Assembly: GCF_021341785.1 (NCBI RefSeq)
Contig: NZ_JAJTTF010000010.1
Coordinates: forward strand, 1-64,000
DNA: 64,000 bases
Origin: Microbacterium sp. Au-Mic1
GTDB taxonomy: Bacteria; Actinomycetota; Actinomycetes; Actinomycetales; Microbacteriaceae
Direction: 5' to 3'
The notes beneath the pieces are model-generated. The model had not been told where the DNA came from, did no database searches, and saw nothing but the letters and a program-made list of their open reading frames with translations. Positions 58,443 to 64,000 of this stretch are shown here, piece after piece (position 1 is the first letter of the stretch; every line of letters begins with the position of its first letter). Both the position numbers and the translations under genes were made by a program.

Positions 58443-58796
58443 TCACGCGGGCTTCGCGTAGCCCTTCACGCCGGTGTCGAGGAAGACGCAGGCGGTGTCA
58501 CCGACGGTCCAGGCATCGTGGCCGGGACTCAGGTCGACCACGTCGCCCGGACCCAGGTCGAGCTCGGTGCCGTCGTCGAACCGCACGGTCATCTGTCCCT
58601 CGAGGCAGATCCCGGTGTGGTGGGTCTGGCATGAATCGGTCCCGGCGATCGGCTTGACGTCGTTCGACCAGCGCCAGCCCGGTTCGAAGACCCCGCGTCC
58701 CAGCGTGAAGTCACCCAGCGTGACGACGTCCATGTGGCCGTGGTCGTGAAAAGGTCGTCGCTCGTGCGGCGTCTCGATGTTGTGCTTGTCGGACAT
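58443..58796 (-). CDS. Small cupin-domain protein
   Basis: 117 residues, one cupin fold. Motif 1 is degenerate (SCQTHHTGICLEGQMTVRF, with two His and a distal Glu) and motif 2 lies in LGPGDVVDLSPGHDAWTVGD (His). A metal-bound small-molecule or regulatory role is typical; the substrate is unknown. ATG with GGGAGGT 5 nt upstream. The 268-bp stretch to gltA holds a promoter, a ~200-nt leader, an 11-codon ORF and a hairpin. Confidence 0.85.
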   Translation of the reverse strand: MSDKHNIETPHERRPFHDHGHMDVVTLGDFTLGRGVFEPGWRWSNDVKPIAGTDSCQTHHTGICLEGQMTVRFDDGTELDLGPGDVVDLSPGHDAWTVGDTACVFLDTGVKGYAKPA

Positions 58797-58918
58797 GAGA
58801 ACCTCCCACGGGTGATCGGGCGACCGACGTCGGCAGCGCTCACCCGGGACGCTCGTGACGCCGCGACGGTTGCGCCCGGGCGCAGCCGTTCCGCCTGGCT
58901 CTCATCGTCGTGTGCGGC

Positions 58919-58951
58919 GTTCAGGACCACGGCACCGCCCTGGTCCTGAAC
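58919..58951 (-). other. Hairpin in the cupin gene leader
   Basis: GTTCAGGACCA / TGGTCCTGAAC, a perfect 11-bp stem with an 11-nt loop and no T run. It lies 59 nt downstream of the predicted -10 and 123 nt before the cupin ATG. It could be an attenuator or an mRNA-stability element, or a terminator for gltA read-through. Confidence 0.5.
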
Positions 58952-59009
58952 CGTCTCGCGGCGTCGTCAGGTCGATCCCGACCGTTCCCGACCGCCCCCA
59001 GTCATGAGA

Positions 59010-59038
59010 GTCCTACACCCGTCGCCGGGCACCGTCAA
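59010..59038 (-). promoter_or_regulatory. SigA-type promoter for the cupin gene
   Basis: On the minus strand: -35 TTGACG (59038-59033), 17-nt spacer, -10 TAGGAC (59015-59010). It is just past the gltA stop. Directly after it is a short ORF of 11 codons from an ATG at 59005. Confidence 0.55.
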
Positions 59039-59064
59039 GGGAGACGGGCACGATCCTCGATGTC

Positions 59065-60360
59065 TCAGCCGCGGCGGAACTCGCGCTCCGGCGAGCCCGT
59101 GTACAGCTGCTGCGGGCGGCCGATCTTGGTCTGCGGGTCGAGGTTCAGCTCGCGCCACTGCGCCAGCCAGCCCGGCAGGCGGCCGATCGCGAACAGCACG
59201 GTGAACATGCGCGTCGGGAAGCCCATCGCCTTGTAGATCACGCCGGTGTAGAAGTCGACGTTCGGGTACAGGCGACGCTCCTGGAAGTAGTCGTCCGCGA
59301 GCGCCACCTCTTCCAGCTCCCTCGCGAGGTCGAGGAGCGGATCCGTCACGCCGAGCTCGGCCAGCACCTCGTCCGCCGCGGCCTTGACCAGCTTGGCGCG
59401 CGGGTCGTAGTTCTTGTACACCCGGTGCCCGAAGCCCATGAGCTTCACGCCGTCTTCCTTGTTCTTCACGCGCTCGACGAACCGCTGCACGCTCTGGCCC
59501 GAGTCCCGGATCTGGCCGAGCATCGTCAGAACCGCCTCGTTCGCACCGCCGTGGAGCGGGCCGGAGAGGGCCTGGATGCCGGCCGAGATCGAGGCGAACT
59601 GGTTCGCCCCGGTGGATCCCACCAGCCGCACGGTCGACGTGGAGGCGTTCTGCTCGTGGTCCTCGTGCAGGATCAGCAGCAGTTCGAGCGCCCGTGACAT
59701 GACCGGGTTGATCTCGTACGGCTCGCTGTGCACGCCGAAGTTGAGCTTGAGGAAGTTGTCGACGAAGCTCAGCGAGTTGTCCGGATAGAGGAACGCCTGC
59801 CCGACACTCTTCTTGTGCGCGTACGCCGCGATCACCGGGAGCTTGGCGAGCATGCGCACCATGTTCAGCTCGACGTGCTCGGGATTGTGCACGTCGGTCT
59901 CGCCCTCGTAGTAGGTCGAGAGCGCGGCGACCGCGCTGGAGAGCACCGACATCGGGTGCGCGGTGTGCGGCAGGGCCGAGAAGAAGTGCTTGAGATCCTC
60001 GTGCAGCAGCGTGTGCCGGCGGATCTTCTCGTCGAACTCCGCGAGCTCGGAGGCGGTGGGCAGCTCGCCGTAGATGAGCAGCCACGCGACCTCGAGATAG
60101 GAGCACGTGTTCGCGATCTGCTCGATCGGGTATCCGCGGTAGCGCAGGATCCCCTTGTCGCCGTCGATGAACGTGATCTCCGACTTGGTGGAGGCCGTGT
60201 TCACGAAGCCGTAGTCGAGGCCTGTGTGGCCGGTCTGCCTGGTCAGGGTGGAGAAGTCGATGCTGGCGTGCCCGTCGGTGCCCTGCAGGATCGGGAACTC
60301 CGCGGTCTTGTCGCCTACTGTCAGCGTCGCCTTCGTAGGCCGCTCGCCCGCTGCGCTCAC
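59065..60360 (-). CDS. gltA: Citrate synthase (type II)
   Basis: 431 residues. DPGF-type core motifs: ITFIDGDKGILRYRGYPIEQIA, LSSAVAALSTYY, ILHEDHEQNASTSTVRLVGS, SGPLHGGANEAVLTML (catalytic His), FGHRVYKNYDPRAKL (oxaloacetate His and Arg) and a C-terminal FYTGVIYKAMGFPTRMFTVLFA with the catalytic Asp region. The ~430-residue length and N-terminal TLTVGDKTAEFPI domain fit the hexameric, NADH-sensitive type II enzyme. It makes citrate from oxaloacetate and acetyl-CoA. GTG start with AGGAGGT 6 nt upstream. Confidence 0.97.
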   Translation of the reverse strand: MSAAGERPTKATLTVGDKTAEFPILQGTDGHASIDFSTLTRQTGHTGLDYGFVNTASTKSEITFIDGDKGILRYRGYPIEQIANTCSYLEVAWLLIYGELPTASELAEFDEKIRRHTLLHEDLKHFFSALPHTAHPMSVLSSAVAALSTYYEGETDVHNPEHVELNMVRMLAKLPVIAAYAHKKSVGQAFLYPDNSLSFVDNFLKLNFGVHSEPYEINPVMSRALELLLILHEDHEQNASTSTVRLVGSTGANQFASISAGIQALSGPLHGGANEAVLTMLGQIRDSGQSVQRFVERVKNKEDGVKLMGFGHRVYKNYDPRAKLVKAAADEVLAELGVTDPLLDLARELEEVALADDYFQERRLYPNVDFYTGVIYKAMGFPTRMFTVLFAIGRLPGWLAQWRELNLDPQTKIGRPQQLYTGSPEREFRRG

Positions 60361-60437
60361 GCAGACCTCCTATGCGTCTGTCTCGTGTGGGGGATGCGCG
60401 ATCGGCGCCGGTGGGCCCGCGATCGCGTCGCTCATAC

Positions 60438-60467
60438 AGCCTAGTCCGCGCGCAGACCTACTGTGAA
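60438..60467 (-). promoter_or_regulatory. Promoter of gltA
   Basis: On the minus strand: -35 TTCACA (60467-60462), 18-nt spacer, -10 TAGGCT (60443-60438). It gives a ~70-nt leader ending in the AGGAGGT ribosome site. It lies in the gap behind the dapC stop, so gltA is transcribed separately. Confidence 0.55.
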
Positions 60468-60503
60468 AACGGCCAAGAGTTAAGCCCGAGGCCCTGTGGA
60501 AAG

Positions 60504-61616
60504 CTACGAAGCCATACCGCGCAGGCGCGCCGCGGCCGCCTCGATCCGCTCGAGCGGCGCGGTCAGCGAGAGCCGCACATGCTGCGGAGAGTGCTCGCCG
60601 TAGAAGGGTCCAGGGCCCGCCAGGATCCCGAGATCGGCGAGCACCCCCATGGATTCCCAGGCGTCGCGGCCCTGCGTGACCCACAGGTACAGACCCGCCT
60701 CGGAACCGTCGATCCGGAATCCCGCGTCGAGGAGCGCCGGTCGCAGCACGTCACGGCGCTGCCGGTAGCGCTCCTTCTGCACCGCCACGTGCTCGTCGTC
60801 GCGCAGCGCCACGGCCATGGCGTGCTGCACCGGAGCGGGCGGCATGAGGCCGAGGTGCTTGCGGGCGGTGAGGATCTCCCCCACCACACGGGCGCACCCG
60901 GCGACGAAGGCGGCGCGGTAGCCGGCGAGATTGGACTGCTTGCTGAGCGAGTAGACACTGAGCAGGCCCGCCCTGGTGCCGCCGGTGACCCGCGGATCCA
61001 GCACCGAGGGCACGGGCTCGCTCGCCCACGGCCCGTCCCAGCCGAGCTCGGCGTAGCACTCGTCGCTCGCGAGAATCGCGCCCAGCTCGCGCGCGCGACG
61101 CACGGCGGCGGCGAGCTCGTCGACGGCCCAGGTGCGTCCGTCCGGGTTGCCCGGAGTGTTGATCCAGATGAGCTTGGCACCCTCGGGCCAGCGCGCGGGA
61201 TCGTCCTCGCTCACGACGGTCGCTCCGGCCACCTGCGCTCCGACCGCGTAGGTCGGATAGGCGACACGGGGCTGCACCACGATGTCGCCCGCACCGAGCC
61301 CGAGCAGGGTCGGCAGCAGTGCGACCAGCTCCTTGGAACCGATCGTGGGCATCACGTTGTCCACGCGCAGGTCGGGCACGCCGCGGCGCCGCGCGTACCA
61401 GTCCACAATGGCCTCGCGCACCGCAGGGGTCCCGACGGTCTGCGGATACGAATGCGCGTCGGTGGCCTCGGCGAGGGCATGGCGGATGATGTCGGGGGTC
61501 GGGTCCACGGGGGATCCGATCGCGAGGTCGACGATGCCGCCCGGGTGCGCAGCCGCGCGCTCGCGGAACGGGGCGACCGCGTCCCAGGGGTAGTCGGCGA
61601 GATCGCGAACGCTCAC
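60504..61616 (-). CDS. dapC: N-succinyldiaminopimelate aminotransferase
   Basis: 370 residues, fold type I. IVDLAIGSPVDPTPDIIRHAL, SYPQTVGTPAVREAIVDWYARR, PTIGSKELVALLPTLLGLG, WINTPGNPDGRTW, LASDECYAELGW, the PLP lysine in SVYSLSKQSNLAGYRAAF and RLSLTAP. It is the actinobacterial DapC type and sits 4 nt after fdxA, the fixed partnership seen in mycobacteria (fdxC-Rv1178). It makes N-succinyl-LL-diaminopimelate from the keto form with glutamate. Confidence 0.93.
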   Translation of the reverse strand: MSVRDLADYPWDAVAPFRERAAAHPGGIVDLAIGSPVDPTPDIIRHALAEATDAHSYPQTVGTPAVREAIVDWYARRRGVPDLRVDNVMPTIGSKELVALLPTLLGLGAGDIVVQPRVAYPTYAVGAQVAGATVVSEDDPARWPEGAKLIWINTPGNPDGRTWAVDELAAAVRRARELGAILASDECYAELGWDGPWASEPVPSVLDPRVTGGTRAGLLSVYSLSKQSNLAGYRAAFVAGCARVVGEILTARKHLGLMPPAPVQHAMAVALRDDEHVAVQKERYRQRRDVLRPALLDAGFRIDGSEAGLYLWVTQGRDAWESMGVLADLGILAGPGPFYGEHSPQHVRLSLTAPLERIEAAAARLRGMAS

Positions 61617-61620
61617 GGGG

Positions 61621-61941
61621 CTACTCGCCCTGCGGCGGGAGGACGGCGATGACCGGATGGTCGTGATGGATCACGCCGACCTTGGCGGCCCCGCCCGGAG
61701 ATCCGATCTCGTCGAAGAACTCGACGTTCGCCTTGTAGTAGTCGGCCCATTCCTCGGGGAGGTCGTCCTCGTAGTAGATCGCCTCGACGGGGCACACCGG
61801 CTCGCAGGCGCCGCAATCGACGCACTCGTCCGGGTGGATGTACAACGATCGCTCACCCTCATAGATGCAGTCCACGGGGCACTCGTCGACGCAGGCACGA
61901 TCCTTCACGTCGACGCAGGGAAGGGCGATCACATATGTCAC
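61621..61941 (-). CDS. fdxA: 7Fe ferredoxin
   Basis: 106 residues. Cys9, Cys17 and Cys50 fit the [3Fe-4S] ligands. Cys21, Cys40, Cys43 and Cys46 ([12 protein letters not shown]) fit the [4Fe-4S] ligands, with Cys25 extra. The C-terminal extension [17 protein letters not shown] is standard for FdxA. Cytoplasmic electron carrier; the partner in this operon is not known. The GTG at 61941 is 6 nt after TAGACT. dapC follows 4 nt after its stop. Confidence 0.96.
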   Translation of the reverse strand: MTYVIALPCVDVKDRACVDECPVDCIYEGERSLYIHPDECVDCGACEPVCPVEAIYYEDDLPEEWADYYKANVEFFDEIGSPGGAAKVGVIHHDHPVIAVLPPQGE

Positions 61942-61947
61942 GGACTC

Positions 61948-61953
61948 AGTCTA
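61948..61953 (-). promoter_or_regulatory. -10 hexamer TAGACT for fdxA-dapC
   Basis: TAGACT ends 6 nt before the GTG at 61941. It lies inside the last codons of the upstream membrane gene. Confidence 0.5.
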
Positions 61954-62379
61954 CGACCCGTCGACGGACGCTTCTCCCGCCAGCCGGCTGCGCGCGGCCT
62001 GCTCCTGCTGCAGACGACGGATGCGCGAGAAGTCCGGCCATGCGACGATCAGCAGCACGATGCCGGCGATGGTCCAGGTCCAGGTCACGCCGAGCAGATC
62101 GTTCGGCACGATCACCGACCCGCCGGGGCCGCGACCCGAGATCACCACCATGCCGACGAGCACGCCGAGTCCCGTCACCAGCGCACCCCAGCGGTCGTGC
62201 AGCAGCAGCCGCACGGCGAGGAGCATGCCGCCGCAGGCGACGGCGCCGAGCACCAGCCCGACCCACGGCAGCCCCCACACGGAGGTCGAATGCGTCACGG
62301 TCGTCGCGAGGCCGAAGACGGCGCCCACCGCGAACAGGGCCACCCACGACAGTGCTCTGCTGAGCCATGATCCACGCAC
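61951..62379 (-). CDS. DUF6113-like membrane protein
   Basis: 142 residues with four hydrophobic helices: LSWVALFAVGAVFGLATTV, WVGLVLGAVACGGMLLAVRL, ALVTGLGVLVGMVVISGRGP (followed by VIVPNDLLGVTWT) and WTIAGIVLLIVAWPDFSRI, then a charged tail. Membrane proteins of this type commonly precede fdxA in actinobacteria. I assign DUF6113 by position and appearance with moderate certainty. Function unknown. The GTG start is 6 nt after TAAGCT, which overlaps the azlD stop. Confidence 0.8.
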   Translation of the reverse strand: MRGSWLSRALSWVALFAVGAVFGLATTVTHSTSVWGLPWVGLVLGAVACGGMLLAVRLLLHDRWGALVTGLGVLVGMVVISGRGPGGSVIVPNDLLGVTWTWTIAGIVLLIVAWPDFSRIRRLQQEQAARSRLAGEASVDGS

Positions 62380-62385
62380 GGCTCG

Positions 62386-62391
62386 AGCTTA
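62386..62391 (-). promoter_or_regulatory. -10 hexamer TAAGCT for the DUF6113-like gene
   Basis: TAAGCT ends 6 nt before the GTG at 62379 and contains the azlD stop codon TAA. Confidence 0.4.
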
Positions 62392-62703
62392 CGCGGCCCA
62401 GCCGAGGAGCCGCAGGAGAGCAGCGACGACGGCGGCGGCGATCACCACGACGAGGAAGGACTGCCGCAGTGCCAGCAGCCCTGCCGCGACGAGCACCGCG
62501 GGCACGCGGGCGTCCACGACGATGTGCGGGCCCGTCGCGAGCGCCTGCACCGAGACGAGCGCGGCGAGCAGTGCGACCGCGAGCAGGTCGGTGATCCGGG
62601 CGGGCCGGGGCGCCTCCAGGACGGAAGCCGGCACCAGATAGCCCGCTCCTTTGAGGACGAGGCAGCCGATGGCGGCCAGCAGCACGGCGTTCCACAGGGT
62701 CAT
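62389..62703 (-). CDS. azlD: AzlD-family branched-chain amino acid exporter small subunit
   Basis: 104 residues, four hydrophobic helices. MTLWNAVLLAAIGCLVLKGAG, the loop VLEAPRPARITDLLAVALL, SVQALATGPHIVVDARVPAV and SFLVVVIAAAVVAALLRLL follow the AzlD pattern. With AzlC it forms an inner-membrane exporter of branched-chain amino acids or their analogues. The ATG overlaps the azlC stop (ATGA), so the subunits are coupled. Confidence 0.92.
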   Translation of the reverse strand: MTLWNAVLLAAIGCLVLKGAGYLVPASVLEAPRPARITDLLAVALLAALVSVQALATGPHIVVDARVPAVLVAAGLLALRQSFLVVVIAAAVVAALLRLLGWAA

Positions 62704-63452
62704 GACGTCTCCTCCGCGGCCGCGCGGACAGCCGCCTTCGACCCGAACCAGTTGAACCAGCCGACGACGATCGCCACGAACGCCGCCACGAGCACCGGCA
62801 GCCCCGGGATCAGCACGGGCGTGAGCGCCGTCGCGACCGCGGCAGCCGCGATGCCGACGGCGATGGCCTGCCGTGTGCGCAGACGCGGCCACAGCAGCGC
62901 GAGGAACGCCGCAGCCGCCGCCGCGTCCAGCCCGTAGGTCTTCGGATCCCCCAGCACGTCCCCGAGCAGCGCGCCGAGCAGAGTCGCCAGATTCCAGCCG
63001 ACGTAGATCCCCACCCCGGTGATCCAGAAGCCGACCGTGCGCGCCCGCGGCGACCGCTGTGCGAGCGAGACGGCGGTGGATTCGTCGATCGTGAACGGGG
63101 CCGCGAGCGCACGCCGGGCCGTTCCGCGTCCGATCACCGGCGACATGCGCATGCCGTACGCGACATTGCGCACGCCCAGAAGCAGGGCGGAGGCGATGGC
63201 CGCGGGTGCCGCCGCGAGCCCACCCGCCCCGATCACGCCGACGAAGGCGAACTGGGATCCGCCGGTGAACATCAGCAGGCTCAGCACACAGGTCTGCCAC
63301 ACGTCGAAGCCGCTCGCGACCGCGAGCGCGCCGAACGAGATCCCGTAGGCACTGGTCGCGAGGGCGACCCCGATCGCCTCCCGGCGCGCGACGCGCACCT
63401 CGGCGGCGGCATCCTCCGGGCCACGGTCGATCGTTCGCTCCTCTGAACGCAT
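62700..63452 (-). CDS. azlC: AzlC-family branched-chain amino acid exporter large subunit
   Basis: 250 residues. SAYGISFGALAVASGFDVWQ, LSLLMFTGGSQFAFVGVIG, LLLGVRNVAYGMRMSP, FTIDESTAVSLAQRS, FWITGVGIYVGWNLATLLGA and GLDAAAAAAFLALLWP are AzlC signatures spread over seven or eight helices. Exports leucine/isoleucine-type amino acids. The ATG at 63452 is preferred over one at 63461 because the promoter -10 ends 7 nt before it and would overlap the other. Divergent from the XRE-cupin regulator. Confidence 0.93.
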   Translation of the reverse strand: MRSEERTIDRGPEDAAAEVRVARREAIGVALATSAYGISFGALAVASGFDVWQTCVLSLLMFTGGSQFAFVGVIGAGGLAAAPAAIASALLLGVRNVAYGMRMSPVIGRGTARRALAAPFTIDESTAVSLAQRSPRARTVGFWITGVGIYVGWNLATLLGALLGDVLGDPKTYGLDAAAAAAFLALLWPRLRTRQAIAVGIAAAAVATALTPVLIPGLPVLVAAFVAIVVGWFNWFGSKAAVRAAAEETS

Positions 63453-63459
63453 GACGATC

Positions 63460-63488
63460 ATTCTGAACATCCGCAAATCGTTTGTCAA
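63460..63488 (-). promoter_or_regulatory. Promoter of azlCD, leaderless
   Basis: On the minus strand: -35 TTGACA (63488-63483), 17-nt spacer, -10 CAGAAT (63465-63460), then 7 nt to the ATG. The -35 shares its bases with that of the opposite promoter. Confidence 0.6.
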
Positions 63489-63504
63489 GATGAACGAACG
63501 TTTG
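63477..63504. promoter_or_regulatory. Candidate operator: two direct WWCGTTTG boxes 20 bp apart
   Basis: ATCGTTTG (63477-63484) and AACGTTTG (63497-63504) are two helical turns apart and flank the shared -35. This is a suitable site for the divergent XRE-cupin regulator. Confidence 0.45.
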
Positions 63505-63510
63505 GAATAC
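63482..63510 (+). promoter_or_regulatory. Promoter of the XRE-cupin gene, leaderless
   Basis: -35 TTGTCA (63482-63487), 17-nt spacer, -10 GAATAC (63505-63510), then 7 nt to the ATG at 63518. No ribosome site is present. Confidence 0.6.
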
Positions 63511-63517
63511 TGGCCGG

Positions 63518-64000
63518 ATGGATGATCTCCGTGAGCGCATCTCCCGGTCCCTGCGTCGCGAACGCGAGGCCGTGGGGATCTCCGTCTCCGAGCTCGCCCG
63601 CCGCGCCGGCGTCTCCAAGGCCACCGTGTCGCAGCTGGAGAGCGGATCCTCAGGACCCAGTGTCGAGACCCTGTGGGCGATCGCCGACGCACTGGGCGTG
63701 CCCTTCGCGGCCTTCGTGGAGGAGCGCACCAACGCGCCGACCCTGATCCGGGCCGGCGACCACGCCGGGGTGCCATCCGCCGCGGCGCCGTACCTGGCCA
63801 CGCTCATCGCGGCCTGCCCCCCAGGCGCGCGTCGAGACCTCTACATCATCCAGGCCGAGCCCGGCGAGCCCCGCCGCTCGACGCCGCACCACATCGGCAC
63901 CACCGAGCACGTCGTGCTGATCAGCGGTCGCGCTCTGATCGGCCCTGCCGAGGCTGCCGAGGAGCTGCGGCCCGGCGACTACCTCTCCTACCCCGGCGAT
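63518..64000 (+). CDS. XRE-family regulator with C-terminal cupin domain (cut by window edge)
   Basis: 161 codons are visible and the gene continues past the window. Residues ~5-65 form the helix-turn-helix domain (VGISVSELARRAGVSKATVS, QLESGSSGPSVETLWAIADA). From ~95 a cupin domain begins (TTEHVVLISGRALIGPAEAA, then LRPGDYLSYPGD). Proteins with this layout sense small molecules such as amino acids and often control adjacent exporters; azlC is divergent with a shared promoter region. The start is supported by promoter spacing. Confidence 0.9.
   Translation, partial: MDDLRERISRSLRREREAVGISVSELARRAGVSKATVSQLESGSSGPSVETLWAIADALGVPFAAFVEERTNAPTLIRAGDHAGVPSAAAPYLATLIAACPPGARRDLYIIQAEPGEPRRSTPHHIGTTEHVVLISGRALIGPAEAAEELRPGDYLSYPGD

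Noticed and set aside
1..64000. CRISPR array, insertion sequence, prophage or integrative element
   Set aside because: No regularly spaced repeats of 25-40 bp, no transposase or integrase signatures and no terminal repeats were seen. The only tRNA has no attachment-like duplication nearby.

Overview
The window is high-GC (about 70%) actinobacterial chromosome. Codon choice is strongly G/C in third positions, and the gene content (AdnAB-type helicase-nuclease pair, UPF0182, DUF3107, DUF3117, DapC/D/E, TatB, FdxA) points to Microbacteriaceae, most likely Microbacterium or a close relative. Genus is inferred from gene style and order, not from a marker gene. It is ordinary core chromosome: no insertion sequence, prophage, integrase, CRISPR array or plasmid gene was seen. 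One initiator tRNA-Met is present and no rRNA.

Layout. 1-8.2 kb: a cut-off Ala/Lys-rich protein, a sugar-nucleotide-type cytidylyltransferase, two proteins of unknown function, a sugar porter, a family-2 glycosyltransferase, and two CDP-glycerol glycerophosphotransferase-family enzymes on the minus strand. This looks like a cell-wall polymer (teichoic-acid-like) locus. 8.4-14.3 kb: HtrA-type protease, aminotransferase, nitrilase-family amidohydrolase, slipin, old-yellow-enzyme reductase and tRNA-fMet. 14.4-32 kb: UPF0182 membrane protein, PDZ/Lon-like protease, zinc-metalloprotease-like protein, a ThiF-like cyclodehydratase fragment protein, UvrD-type helicase overlapping nudC, a kinase-like protein that has lost its catalytic residues, and the adnA-adnB pair. 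With DUF3107, the ferritin-like protein and the DEAD-box helicase at 32-37 kb, this follows the gene order remembered from Mycobacterium tuberculosis Rv3193c-Rv3211. 33-34.6 kb: a YCII/DGPF protein translationally coupled to an ECF42-type sigma factor. 37-45 kb: PHP phosphoesterase, endonuclease/exonuclease/phosphatase protein, DUF3054, secreted subtilisin-like protease, aminopeptidase P, a phosphotransferase and a MalY-type lyase. 45-62 kb: YflT-like membrane protein, MgtE-N/CBS protein, DUF1003, Mrp, TatB, O-methyltransferase, DUF3117, a PIG-V-like mannosyltransferase, DapE, DapD, a TetR/MFS pair, a second DEAD-box helicase, a cupin, citrate synthase, DapC and FdxA. Many of these recall the M. 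tuberculosis Rv1177-Rv1232c stretch. 62-64 kb: DUF6113-like protein, AzlD, AzlC and a divergent XRE-cupin regulator cut by the window end.

How genes work together. dapC, dapD and dapE give three consecutive steps of the succinylase branch of diaminopimelate/lysine synthesis. adnA/adnB, the UvrD-like helicase and NudC form a genome-maintenance neighbourhood. azlCD and the divergent XRE-cupin gene look like an amino-acid exporter with its regulator.

Regulation. A consistent pattern is a -10 hexamer of the TASSNT type 6-8 nt before the start codon, with no need for a Shine-Dalgarno site, at about 17-20 genes. Leaderless mRNAs therefore seem common here, and this decided several start choices. 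Other regulatory structures include paired CGGAGG palindromes at the tetR/MFS promoter, back-to-back promoters sharing one -35 box at azlC/xre, an 82-bp symmetric repeat array after rhlE, long apparently non-coding leaders before both DEAD-box helicases, and several strong hairpin terminators.
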